This document shows, in pieces, positions 1-10,400 of a DNA stretch of 64,000 nt. This DNA is from JABDIY01 sp963751955. Lineage in GTDB: Bacteria > Actinomycetota > Acidimicrobiia > Acidimicrobiales > SZUA-35. Where the stretch lies: the NCBI GenBank assembly GCA_963751955.1, contig CAVVWM010000009.1, forward strand, positions 289,441-353,440. Reading direction: 5' to 3'. The notes beneath the pieces were generated by a model. That model saw nothing but the letters and a program-made list of their open reading frames with translations. It did not search any database and was not told the origin of the DNA. Position 1 is the first letter of the stretch. Each line of letters starts with the position of its first letter. The position numbers and the translations under genes are program-made.

Positions 1-2194
1 GTCTGAACGCCCGGCGGAGGTGCTGCCGGTGCCGAATATCGAGAACGGTTCCGCCGGCCTCGCCGGCACGACGATCACTTCGCCAGGACGCTTTGAGCGC
101 CACCGGGTAACCCAGATGGTCGGCTGCATCGGCGGCTTCGGATTCAGAGGTCACGAGTTGCGTGGGGGCCATTGGTAGCTCGAGTGAGTTGTAGAACGCA
201 GCGGCCACCGTTTCGTATGTCTCCAAGTGCCGCTCGACCCTGTCGCCCAGCAGGGAAGCCACCTCGGCCGCAACCTCGTCGCAGTCCTCGACAACAGGAC
301 CAGCACCGCCCTCGTGAGCCGCCCGCCACAGCGAATAACGAGCCATCCGGCCCAATGCATCAGCGGCCTGCTCCGGATAGGCGAACGTTGGCGGCCGGTG
401 CACGGTGGAATTCTCACCGACCAGGTTGACGGCCACCACGGGTTTGCTCACTGCCCGGTCGACATCGGCCACGATCTGAGCCAATTCCGTAGCCGGCAGC
501 GCCGGTGTGGGGACCAGGGCGAGCAGCACCGAGTCGACCGCCTCGGACAGGGCAGCAGCCACAACCGCCCGTTCGAACGTGTGACTGTCGGTGGTCTGGG
601 TGAAGGTGAGGCTATCCGCATCGTCAACCAAGATCGATCCCGCCTCCTCCGCCAGTGCTCCCACTACAGCAGTGTCGGATGGCGACACCAACACAAGTCC
701 CGCCTTCTCACACGCCGACCGGGACAGCTTGGCCACCGAGGCAGCATTCGACACCACCACCACCGAGAGGCCAGCTGGCAAAGGCTGGGAACTCATCAAG
801 CGGACCTGATCAACCAGATCCGCAACATGGTCGACCAGAACAACGCCGCCGGCCTCGGCCACTGCAGCGAGGTCCGGGTCGGCGGGGGTTACAGCCACCA
901 CCGGTTTCACCAAGCTGATCCGTCGGGCGACCCGCACGAAGTTGCGCGGGTTGCCGAAATTCTCCAGGTACAGGGCGACCGTCTTGGTTCGCTCGTCGGT
1001 GATCCAGTACTGAAGCACGTCGTACACCGACACATCAGCTCGAAGACCGGCTGACATGAACGTGCTGACTCCAAGACCCAACCCGGCGAACTGGGACAGA
1101 ATGGCTGCGCCCAACGGCCCGGACTGTGACAACAATCCGACATCGCCGGCCGGAACCTCCACTGGCAGGAAGTGAGCCCGCAATCGCACTGCGGGGTCGG
1201 TGTTCACAACGCCGAAGCTCAGCGGGCCCACGAGTCTGATCCCACCATCTCGCACCAAACGAACGAGTTCTGCGAGCCGCTGACGACCTTGGGCCACTTC
1301 GTCGGTGAACCCGGAGGACACGACTATCACGGCCTTGACTCCTGCCGCGATGCACTCTTGCACCGCTCCGAATACCGAATCGGCGGGAATCGCAACGATC
1401 GCCAGATCAACCGGGTCTTCGAGATCGGTGATCAAGGCTGCGGTTTCGACACCGAGGATCTTACGTTTGGCGTGGCTATTGATAGCCACGATCCGACCCT
1501 GGAAGTCGCCATTCACGATCGATCTCAGAAGTTCGTGGCCAACCGATCCCGCTTTGCGACCGGCGCCGACCACTGCGACCGATGTCGGATTGAAAAAACG
1601 TTCCACCGCCCGGGAGCGGCTCAGCTGATCGCGGCTGTCGATGGCACCTTGAGCCGACCGGGGGTTGCCGATTCCCAGTGTCACCGCGATTGAACCGTCT
1701 TCGAACCGGGAGGTCACATCGAATCCGGCGCCCTTGAACACAGCCAGCATCCGATAGTTCTCGGGCAAAACAGTGGCAGTGAAGGTGGTGATGCCCTGGG
1801 CCCGGGCCCGTTGGGCAAGGTATTCGAGCATGAGCGTGGCCAAGCCCCGGCTGTGATGGGCGTCATCTACAAAAAAGGCGACCTCGGCCGAATTGTCGGT
1901 GCTGTTCTCACCTTCATAGCGAGACACCGCCACCATTTCGTCGCCGATGAGCGCAACGAACGCCATCCGCTCTTGGTAATCAACGGTGGTGAAACGGGTG
2001 AGTTCATTCTCGTTCAAGTGTGGCCGGAACCGGAAGTACCGGAAGTAGATACTCTCCTGAGATTGACGGTCGTGAAACCGTTCCATCCGTTCAGCATCGT
2101 CGGGTCGGATCGGACGTACCCGAACCGTGGCACCGTCTTTCAGCAGTGCGTCGGTCTCCCACTGCTCGGGATATCCGTCGGGAAGATCGACCAC
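1..2194 (-). CDS. Pat-like protein: N-terminal GNAT acetyltransferase fused to NDP-forming acyl-CoA ligase (partial)
   Basis: The gene reads leftward and runs off the window start, leaving 731 residues. The GTG at 2194 is the only possible start because an in-frame TAG lies at 2204-2206. Residues about 20-160 form a GNAT fold (VRPIRPDDAERM near the start, then HHSRGLATLMLEYLA as the acetyl-CoA loop). Residues about 195-320 are a CoA-binding Rossmann domain (TSVAVVGAGRKAGSVG). Residues about 320-480 are a succinyl-CoA-ligase-like domain (LLSQSGPLGAA), and an ATP-grasp domain begins near residue 700 (YPVALKASW). The order GNAT-first is the actinobacterial arrangement of protein lysine acetyltransferases; the enterobacterial Pat has GNAT last. 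Such proteins acetylate acyl-CoA synthetases or act as acetate-CoA ligases; the exact substrate is not visible. It lies 68 bp after recD on the same strand and could be co-transcribed. Confidence 0.85.
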   Translation of the reverse strand, partial: MVDLPDGYPEQWETDALLKDGATVRVRPIRPDDAERMERFHDRQSQESIYFRYFRFRPHLNENELTRFTTVDYQERMAFVALIGDEMVAVSRYEGENSTDNSAEVAFFVDDAHHSRGLATLMLEYLAQRARAQGITTFTATVLPENYRMLAVFKGAGFDVTSRFEDGSIAVTLGIGNPRSAQGAIDSRDQLSRSRAVERFFNPTSVAVVGAGRKAGSVGHELLRSIVNGDFQGRIVAINSHAKRKILGVETAALITDLEDPVDLAIVAIPADSVFGAVQECIAAGVKAVIVVSSGFTDEVAQGRQRLAELVRLVRDGGIRLVGPLSFGVVNTDPAVRLRAHFLPVEVPAGDVGLLSQSGPLGAAILSQFAGLGLGVSTFMSAGLRADVSVYDVLQYWITDERTKTVALYLENFGNPRNFVRVARRISLVKPVVAVTPADPDLAAVAEAGGVVLVDHVADLVDQVRLMSSQPLPAGLSVVVVSNAASVAKLSRSACEKAGLVLVSPSDTAVVGALAEEAGSILVDDADSLTFTQTTDSHTFERAVVAAALSEAVDSVLLALVPTPALPATELAQIVADVDRAVSKPVVAVNLVGENSTVHRPPTFAYPEQAADALGRMARYSLWRAAHEGGAGPVVEDCDEVAAEVASLLGDRVERHLETYETVAAAFYNSLELPMAPTQLVTSESEAADAADHLGYPVALKASWRSDRRAGEAGGTVLDIRHRQHLRRAFR

Positions 2195-2262
2195 CCCGGA
2201 ATACTACGAGCGGCGTGCGCCCCACTGCCATTTACCGCTGAGGCTTGTGCGGTAGACATCTG

Positions 2263-4083
2263 TCACGCCAACATCTTGGTGAGTCCCGATGCCCGCCGGA
2301 CCGGGGTTTCGACCGCCTGTCGGATTGCGTCTTCTGCCGCGACGACGGTGACGCGGTCCTTGGCCCGGGTCACAGCAGTGTAGAGCAGCTCTCGGGTGAG
2401 CACCGGCGAGCCCCACGCTGGAAGGGCTACCACGGCATGATCGAACTCCGATCCCTGGCTCTTGTGGATCGTCATGGACCACCAGGTATCGAGCCGGCCG
2501 ATCTGGGCCGGCTGGAGAGGTGTGGGATTTGCCGAATCGGGGAACACAACAGCCCGCTGGTTTCCTTCGGTCTTGATCACCACACCGGTGTCGCCATTGA
2601 ACAGCTTGAGTAGGTAGTCATTGGTGGTGACGATCACTGGGCGACCCACATACCAGCGCCCGGTGACAGCCCGGTTGTCCACCTGAGATCGCACAGCGGT
2701 TTCAATGCGGTGTTGCCAATCGTCGCGTCCGTTGAAGCCTTGTCGGGTGGCGCACAGCACCTTGAGCGCAGAGTTTCGGGCCATGGCACTCGCCGCATCG
2801 TTGCACAGGGCGTCGTTCAGCGACGCCACGCCAAGAGCCGCCGCCTCCTCGGTTACTGCGCCGGCGTCATCGGGGTCGACCAGCACGACGTCGGGGAACT
2901 CGAACGACCTGAGAACCGATATCGTCTCTTCGGCGTTGCCGGCCCGGATGGCTTGGGATAGGCGAGCGATGCCGGATGCTTGGTCGAATCGGTGGGTGGT
3001 TTGGAGTGTGACCACTGATCGCCCGACCGGACCTCGGCTATCGGTGATATCGCTCAGCACGGCACCAGCCTCGACCGACGCCAACTGCGATGGATCCCCC
3101 ACGAGGATCACCCTGGTGCCCGGGCCGATGGCATCTACCAGACGCCCCATCAGCGAGAGCGACATCATCGATACTTCGTCGATCACGACAACGTCGAGCG
3201 GCAGTGGGTGGGATCGGTCGTGGCGGAACCGAATCCCGTCTCGATGACCGAGCAGACGGTGGACGGTACAGGGTTCGAGCACACGTAGGGCGTTGCTGGT
3301 TGCAGAGCTGAGTGACCCGGTAGCGGCTTTGATAGCTTCCTTCATTCGGCTGGCGGCCTTGCCTGTGGGTGCGGCCAGTCCAATTCGAAGTGGTGCTGTT
3401 GAGGCTTCGTGCAATGCAGCGAGAATGCGGGTCAGGGTGAAGGTTTTGCCGGTTCCGGGGCCTCCAGCGATGACGGTGAGCTGGTGGGCCAGAGCGTGTC
3501 GTGCCGCGTCCAGCTGGTCCCCGCCGTCAGGGAACAGAGTCAGGAGGTTCTGTTCGGCCTCGGCGCTGGGACCGGGGATTGCAGCTAGCTCCTTCAGGGA
3601 CTGAGCTACCGCCGATTCGTAGAGATAGTAGCGATCGAGGTAGAGAAGATCGTTGTCGAACACCATCAGGGCGGTCGAACCCAGCGTGGGGTTCCGGTCC
3701 CTGATGATCCCGTCGAATACCGGCTTGCCGATGTGGCGGGAGATGCACCTACGCCACTGCACCGGATCAGGCCAGGGCAACTCCTCGATACTGGGCGGAG
3801 GCGGCTCAACCCCACCGCCCCGGGGGCTGGGCGAGTCGACCGAGGCGGTATCGGCGATGCGGTTGAGGTCGACGGCCACGTGCCCTCGCTGGGGAGCACG
3901 CGACGCCAGAGCCGCAGCGAGGACCACCATCCCATCGTCCTTCGGGCCCAGCGAGTCGTTGAGTAGTTCGTCGACGAAGGTTGCGAATGCGATATCGACG
4001 GCGTTGAGTACGCCTGCCTCAACAAAAGGTTGAATCCAGGACAGATTTTGGCTAACCACGGGGCCCAGGTGTGTGCGGCTCAT
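2263..4083 (-). CDS. recD: RecBCD exonuclease V, alpha subunit (helicase RecD)
   Basis: About 606 residues, the usual RecD length. RecD is the 5'-3' helicase motor of RecBCD, which processes double-strand breaks. Visible motifs are Walker A GGPGTGKT near residue 210, the DEAD-box-like VVIDEVSMM, and C-terminal helicase motifs MTIHKSQGSEFD and YTAVTRAKD. The ATG at 4083 overlaps the recB stop as ATGA and has a GAGGGGG ribosome site 7 nt upstream. The GTG two codons earlier (4089) would leave no spacing from that site. Last gene of recC-recB-recD. Confidence 0.95.
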   Translation of the reverse strand: MSRTHLGPVVSQNLSWIQPFVEAGVLNAVDIAFATFVDELLNDSLGPKDDGMVVLAAALASRAPQRGHVAVDLNRIADTASVDSPSPRGGGVEPPPPSIEELPWPDPVQWRRCISRHIGKPVFDGIIRDRNPTLGSTALMVFDNDLLYLDRYYLYESAVAQSLKELAAIPGPSAEAEQNLLTLFPDGGDQLDAARHALAHQLTVIAGGPGTGKTFTLTRILAALHEASTAPLRIGLAAPTGKAASRMKEAIKAATGSLSSATSNALRVLEPCTVHRLLGHRDGIRFRHDRSHPLPLDVVVIDEVSMMSLSLMGRLVDAIGPGTRVILVGDPSQLASVEAGAVLSDITDSRGPVGRSVVTLQTTHRFDQASGIARLSQAIRAGNAEETISVLRSFEFPDVVLVDPDDAGAVTEEAAALGVASLNDALCNDAASAMARNSALKVLCATRQGFNGRDDWQHRIETAVRSQVDNRAVTGRWYVGRPVIVTTNDYLLKLFNGDTGVVIKTEGNQRAVVFPDSANPTPLQPAQIGRLDTWWSMTIHKSQGSEFDHAVVALPAWGSPVLTRELLYTAVTRAKDRVTVVAAEDAIRQAVETPVRRASGLTKMLA

Positions 4084-7000
4084 TGCCACACCCCCTCATG
4101 CAGCAGATCGCTGAGCTCGCTCACCAGAGCTGGTGGCATGTTCCACGAGAACACCCCGTGGGGCGCACCTCCGATGATCGGGGTTGACGGACCGATCATC
4201 CCGCGTATGAACAGGTACGCCGCACCACCAAGGTTCTGTTGTGGATCGTAGTTGTCTCCCAGCCGCCACCGGAGGTAACGATGGAGAGCAACTGCGTAAA
4301 GGAGCGCCTGGAGCGGATAGTCGTGATGGGCCATGGCGGTAGCCATGCCCGCCTCTGAGTAGTCGTCGATCTCCAGCGGTTCTCCGTAGGTGCCGAGCCG
4401 GTTGGTCTTGTAGTCGACCACTACATAGCGGTCGGGTTGGTCCGCGGTACGGACTCGGAAGATGCCGTCGATCGCTCCGGTGAGGTGCCCGGCCAACTGT
4501 CCGGTGATGGCTCCTCCGGCCAGTTCGTCGGCCCAGTCTCGCAAGACGTGGTGGGGTTCGAGATGAGCCTGAACGAGCTGGCCTATGTGAACGCCGGTTG
4601 GACGCTGACCCACCGGTGCGTTGGGGCCGAGCGGTAGCTCGAAGTTCATTTCATCCAGCACGTCGGCCGGCCCGAAGTCTCGCAGTCGTTGTTGATTGAA
4701 AAGGGGTCCCAGCGGGGTTTCGATGGCAGCGATGAGCCCGGTGGTGAGGGCGGACGCATCAGTGTCCCAATCCGACCATTCCACCGCACTACCCACCCGG
4801 CCGGCGACCTCGAGCCCCAGGTCAGGTGCGGCGAAGTTGATGTCTTCGAGCACCTGATGCACCAGGGTTCCGAACGCGGCGCCACCGGTGATGGAACCCA
4901 GCGGCAGCGAAGAACCGGGTGCCTGCGAGTCATCGACGGTGAGACCGTCGGGGGTGGCTTCGTCTACGACGCCCTGTTCTGGCGCATCGTCGGTGAGGAG
5001 CCCGGATGCTCCGTCCTCTCGGTACTCCCCCGGCCCAACCCGCTGGCCGCTGATTCGGGTGAACGACCAACGCCGCTGAGCACGATCGAATGGCCGATCG
5101 AGCGAGGCAACAGCCAGACCGGGGTCGAACCCCTGGGCGGCGCGTTCCCACCGCCCCGGTTCTCGAGTGGGGTTGATCACAACCGCCCGGAAAGAGCCGT
5201 CGCTCATGGCAGATTTCAGTGACAGGGCTTGTGCGGCTGTGACTCCACTTTCAGAGGCAGGGCCGTCGAAGAGGATGTTGGCCAGCTCACCGTTGTTCTT
5301 CTTGGGTTTGGTCGCACTCCCGAAGTAGAGGATTGACAGGTGACGGGCGCGGGTGGCGGCCACGTAGATCAACCGCCGGAACTCGCCATTGAGTTCTCCC
5401 TTGGCACGTTTGAGGACCCCGGAAGTGTCGTTCCAATATGTCGAACCTGTGAGCAGCACCCTGCGACCCTCCACCGGATCCTCAACCGACACAGGCGCGC
5501 CGGCCTGGGCTGCGCCATCGAGCCCGAGGGAAAGCACGATGGGGAATTCCAAACCCTTCGACACGTGGATGGTCATGATCTGCACAGCGTCGTCGTCGCT
5601 GTCGGTGCGGCGGGCAAAGGCTTCGGTCTCGCCCTCTTCGTCTTCTTGGCGCCCCATGAGGGTCTCGAGCCGCTCGACCAACCGGTGGATGTGGTTGGCC
5701 GAAGGGTCGGCCTCCAGCAGCTCCCGAATGTGGTTGAGGTCGGTGAGATTCCGCAACCCGTCCCCGTCGCGGATAAGGCGCTCGGCCAGATTCCGGGACT
5801 GCCACGCCCGATCGAAGAAGGCGTTCAGTCCCTGGGTTTGGAGCAGATCGCCAAATTCGGCCATCTCGGCCTGCAGATCGGAGACGATTGATGTGTCGCC
5901 TTCCAGCTCGTTCCAACCCGCATCGATGAACCAACTGAGAGCTGCGGCCCGTACCCGGCGTTCCGACGCCGGGAAAGCCACCGCCCGCAGCAGAGTGAGT
6001 AGTTGCATGGCAGCTTCTGTGTGGAGGACCGATCCCACCTTGCCCACCACAGATGGAACGCCGACGCTGCGCAAGGCTCGCTGCACAGTGGGGGCGATGG
6101 CATGAGCCTTCACCAGAATCGCTATGTCGCCCGGCTGGACGGGACGGCGACCCTCGAGGTGGCCCTCGTCGGGAATAGTGCCAGTGTTCAGAAGGTCAAC
6201 CACAGTTGCGGCGACATCCGCGGCGATCTGCAGCTTGCCAACCTCCGAAGGTGCCGAGAGGGAGGGGCAGAACCGAACCTCCACCCCCGATCCATCGTGC
6301 TCACCTCGTTGAAGCAAGCCGAGTTCGGGACGACCGCATTGGACAGGGTGGAATCGAATCGATTCGTCGCCAAAGGTAATTCCGTCGAACAGCGCCTCGA
6401 TGCCTTGGAGTTGACGGTGATCGGACCGAAAGTTCTTCGTGAGCGTGGAGACTTCGGCTCGGGTTGTGGCCCGAACGTAGCTATTTACGTCTGCGCCACG
6501 GAAGCGATAGATCGATTGTTTCGGATCGCCGACGAGGGTGAAGTTCTTGGGTCCGAAAAGTGCGTTGACCAGTTCCCATTGCACCGAGTCGGTGTCTTGG
6601 AACTCATCGATCAGGGCGATGTCGATCTGATTCTGTACGGTTTCGGCCAACCCCGACGAAGGGTCGAGGGCGAGATCCCGGGCCACCGAAAGCAGGTCGT
6701 CGAAACCGAGCACCGCCCGCCGGCGCCTGATCTGTTTCACCCACTGGACCACCTGGTCGACGACCTCTGCCAGCTCGGCGATCTCGTGGCACCGGTCCAT
6801 GAAGCCCTTCTTGCCCTCGCCTGAGGCGATCAGCTCCTCCACCTCCTCGCGTCCGGGGATGAGTGCGGCGTAGTCACGCCGCATTGCTTCATCGGCGCCG
6901 TTGGCGACCCACCGGGGATCGACGTAGGGTTTGCCTTCGATGGCCCGTTGGGTGAGCACGTCGGCCACCGCCTGTTCGAGCACGATGGACGTGTCCTCAA

Positions 7001-7448
7001 GCAAGGTGGCGTCGGGGTTGCTGTCGCCCGACATGCCCTGCTCGGCCAGCAGGTTCTGGGCGTAGCTGTGGATGGTGCTGATGGTGGCGGTATCGAAGTC
7101 GGAGAGCGCTCTTCTGAGACGATTGCCGCGTTGCTCAAGCTCGCCTCGATCGGCATCGCACACGGCCAACAAAACGGGATCGTCGGTCTCGGGCGGTACA
7201 CCGGCGAGCGTGCTGTTCACAGCATGGAGGGCTTCTTCGACGTCGGTTCGAATGCGATCCCGAAGTTCCGCAGCCGCAGCTTTGGTAAAGGTCACCACCA
7301 ATACCCGCCCGATGTCGCACCCCTCGGCCACATAACGCGTGACCATCCCCGCGATGCTGAACGTCTTGCCGGTGCCGGCGCTGGCCTCAAGTGCGGTGAA
7401 ACCGGTGGGAAGGGCACCTCCGAGATCGAAGGAGCGGGGATCGGTCAT
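4080..7448 (-). CDS. recB: RecBCD exonuclease V, beta subunit (helicase-nuclease RecB)
   Basis: 1122 residues. RecB is the 3'-5' UvrD-type helicase and the only nuclease of RecBCD. Walker A (ASAGTGKTFSI) sits at residues 22-32. Walker B (IALIDEFQDTD) and the motif GDPKQSIYRFRGADV follow. HVSKGLEFPIV and YVAATRARH are the later helicase motifs. The C-terminal nuclease shows VVDYKTNRLG near residue 1010, the D-x-K metal-binding core. The ATG overlaps the recC stop by 4 bp, and its own stop overlaps recD in the same way, so the three subunits are translationally coupled. All motifs expected for an active enzyme are present. Confidence 0.96.
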   Translation of the reverse strand: MTDPRSFDLGGALPTGFTALEASAGTGKTFSIAGMVTRYVAEGCDIGRVLVVTFTKAAAAELRDRIRTDVEEALHAVNSTLAGVPPETDDPVLLAVCDADRGELEQRGNRLRRALSDFDTATISTIHSYAQNLLAEQGMSGDSNPDATLLEDTSIVLEQAVADVLTQRAIEGKPYVDPRWVANGADEAMRRDYAALIPGREEVEELIASGEGKKGFMDRCHEIAELAEVVDQVVQWVKQIRRRRAVLGFDDLLSVARDLALDPSSGLAETVQNQIDIALIDEFQDTDSVQWELVNALFGPKNFTLVGDPKQSIYRFRGADVNSYVRATTRAEVSTLTKNFRSDHRQLQGIEALFDGITFGDESIRFHPVQCGRPELGLLQRGEHDGSGVEVRFCPSLSAPSEVGKLQIAADVAATVVDLLNTGTIPDEGHLEGRRPVQPGDIAILVKAHAIAPTVQRALRSVGVPSVVGKVGSVLHTEAAMQLLTLLRAVAFPASERRVRAAALSWFIDAGWNELEGDTSIVSDLQAEMAEFGDLLQTQGLNAFFDRAWQSRNLAERLIRDGDGLRNLTDLNHIRELLEADPSANHIHRLVERLETLMGRQEDEEGETEAFARRTDSDDDAVQIMTIHVSKGLEFPIVLSLGLDGAAQAGAPVSVEDPVEGRRVLLTGSTYWNDTSGVLKRAKGELNGEFRRLIYVAATRARHLSILYFGSATKPKKNNGELANILFDGPASESGVTAAQALSLKSAMSDGSFRAVVINPTREPGRWERAAQGFDPGLAVASLDRPFDRAQRRWSFTRISGQRVGPGEYREDGASGLLTDDAPEQGVVDEATPDGLTVDDSQAPGSSLPLGSITGGAAFGTLVHQVLEDINFAAPDLGLEVAGRVGSAVEWSDWDTDASALTTGLIAAIETPLGPLFNQQRLRDFGPADVLDEMNFELPLGPNAPVGQRPTGVHIGQLVQAHLEPHHVLRDWADELAGGAITGQLAGHLTGAIDGIFRVRTADQPDRYVVVDYKTNRLGTYGEPLEIDDYSEAGMATAMAHHDYPLQALLYAVALHRYLRWRLGDNYDPQQNLGGAAYLFIRGMIGPSTPIIGGAPHGVFSWNMPPALVSELSDLLHEGVWQ

Positions 7449-10400
7449 AACGATTCCTTCGATGCTGTGAGTTCGAAGGTTTCGTCGATCAGTTGCTGAT
7501 AGGAGAGAAGGCGGGAGTGCGGTTTCGATCCGGAGGGAGGTTGGGGATCGTTGGGCCGGGTGGCCACATCAAGCATGGCAGTTTCGTTGATCCGGCCGAA
7601 TGCGGCCTGCACGAAGGGGTCTTCCGCCATTCCTGGATAGAGCCCCTGGGTAGCCCATCCCTTCAGCGTCACCGCACCCGAACTTTCAGTTGCCCGCACC
7701 TTGGCTATCACCGGGAGCGGTTCGGTGAGGGCGAGGGCACGGATGTGGAGCAGTGTCGCCAGCGCACGACGGGCATTGTTGCTTCGATCCTGCGCGGTCT
7801 CTCCTCTCATACGGATGGCTGTGAGAGCAACCTTCGCCTTGGCCCTAGGTTTCTTCGAGGCGGCGATCGCTTGCCAACTGTGATGCGGCTCATGGAGGGT
7901 GAGAGCACACAGATCGATCCAGGAGCCACGCAACAAACGATCGTCCTCTTGGGAGGCGGTGGCCCTGATCGGCCCAATGGAGTGTGTACGGTCCACACCG
8001 TCCACCTCGCCGACGATTGAGACACCGTTGACGTTGGCTTCCACACTTACCCGTTTGGCGGCATAACTCGATCCGTGATCACGTAGAAGCTTCACCATTT
8101 CCTCGGCGATGTGGTCCAGTTCACCAATGAGCTTTGCGCCCACCGCACCAGGCGGATAGCTCCCCCGGGCCTGGGCTATGTCGAGTTCGACCTGGGTGGA
8201 GTCGCCTTTGCGCCGAAGTTCGATCAGGCGCGAGAGCGTCTTCCAGTCGAGCAGGGCGTCTTTGAGGATCGGGAGGTTGTCCTTGGCGCCGTCGTTGCGG
8301 GCTGGGAACCAGGCCCCGAGGCGTTGGGTGTAGAACAACTTGGGGGCGTTGATCACCGCGTCGGCGAGGGACCGCAGTTCGACGATGGTGTCGTTGGCCA
8401 GCGGCTGCATCGGCTCGGGTTCGGGGGTACTGGCCTCCGCAAAAGTGGCCTGGGCGGCGCTGAGGGCCCGAGGATCGAAGCCGCGGGGTTCCTCGGGATC
8501 GAAGTTGTCGGGGTCGAAGGCGTGGCGCCGGTGGTCGACTTCCAGGTTCAACAAGTGCTGGCGTGACTCGGGGGTCACAATCGAGCGGATCTCTGAGCGC
8601 AGCTCGGCCAGCGCCACCGAAGGGAACACGGTGGATCCAGTACGGACGTCGTGACCGTCACGGGTGACGATCAAGCGATCCCGAGCCGACAGGATCACCT
8701 CGAGAAGGGCCTGCCGTTGATCGGCTCGTTGTTCGGGATCGCCGATGTCGGGCCGGAGAGCCAGGAGGTCATCGCCGCTCGGAACCGAACGGTTCATCGC
8801 TGCTTCGTCGAGCCCGAGCACGCAGATCACTCGGTGGGGCACCCACCGCAGGGGTCGTAGCGAGGTGAAGGTGATCGCACCGTCGAAGAATCTCGGCCGT
8901 GCCGCCCTCGCGCCGAGCCGCTCCTGAAGCAGCTGGCCGATCTCCACGACGCTCAGCTCCACCTGATCCGAACCGGTGACGATGGCATCGGCCAGGGATT
9001 CGGCGATGGCGTGGCGGGTTCGTTCGATCTGCCATGCCTCCTGGAAGGGCAGCTGGAAGAAGTTGCCAACCGCGTCGGAGAGTCGGCGGTTCCATTCGCT
9101 GATCGGGGCGGTGGTGGTCCACTCGTGTTCAATTGTTTCGAGCCGATCGAACAGTGCCACCAGTCGGTTCAGCACGTCGACGCCGCCGGACTCCACTCCC
9201 CAGGCCGGTACGTGACACGGGCCGATCACCGGCTGATCGTCCTTCACCGCCATCCCTACCAGCAACTGTCGAATACCGAATGACCAGGTGTTGGTGTCGA
9301 CGCCGACCAAACCATTGCGCCGCCGGTTCGCTTCATTGAGGCCCCACCGGACCTCGGTGTGATCGATCCACCCTTCGATAGTGGTGAGGGCATCGCTGTC
9401 GAATCCGAAGGCGTCGGCAACGGGCGGAATGCGAAGGACGTCGAGCAGTTCGCTGGCGGTGTAGCGGCTTCCTACTAGATCCACGATGGCCGACAGCGCT
9501 GAAGCGAGGGTGTCTTCCACTTCGATGCCACGATCCGAGATGGTGGTTCGCAGACGGCGGGGTCCGGCCCACTGGGACGCCGGTTTCTCGGCACTGGGTC
9601 CAAAGACGCCCTGGATCGCCGGCGCGAAGGTGGGCAGGTCGGGGCAAACCACGAGCACGTCGGATTCGTGCAGGGTGGGATCATCTCGCAGTATCGCCAT
9701 GATCTCGTCGCGGAGTGCCTCGACCTGACGGGTGACACCGGCGCACGCGTTGATCCGGATGCTTGGGTCGTTTGGCTCATACACGAAATCGCCAGCCGGT
9801 TCTTCATCGCCCAACAGATGATGCTGGAGCGCTCCGAGCAGCCGGTTTGGGTGGGGATCGGTATGGGCTGAGGGAAGGCGGGAAGGCGTCGGAAGACCGA
9901 CCCGTGGCAGGAGAAGTTGTGCCTCACGAGAGGGTCTACCCCAGCTGCGCAGAAGCGGTTGGCGCACTCTCGCGGCAGATGAATCGTCGGATCGGAGCAA
10001 GCTGCGCTCGTCGCCGATCTCGGCCAACAGACGGGACGAGGTGGCGATAACCGGGTCGAGCATGAACAGGTTGACCTCGAAGCGTTCGCCCAATGCATTG
10101 AGAAGGTTCGCGAAGTCCTGACCGCCCGGGAGTGTGGACACACCGAAAATCGAGAATCGTTCGGGCAGTTCGATCTCTACCTCGCCGGTGCGCACGCGGG
10201 CCAGAAGTTCGGGCAGTCGGCCCGCTGGACTGGTGGTGCCGATGTGGTCGGCCACCAAACGGAAAAGGTGCGGCTGCCATCGCAGTGCCGTTGGCAGCGC
10301 TTGTCCCGATGGGTCGACATCTTCGCCCCGTTCCCAACGACGGAGCACCTCGGTACGGCGAGTGCCATAACGATCGAAAAGGTCGGCGACGCGCCGGGAC

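Noticed and set aside
227..1054. Long plus-strand ORF of 275 codons
   Set aside because: It lies wholly antisense to the Pat-like gene, whose minus-strand frame has clear GNAT and CoA-ligase domains; the plus product is Arg/His/Gln-rich without motifs.
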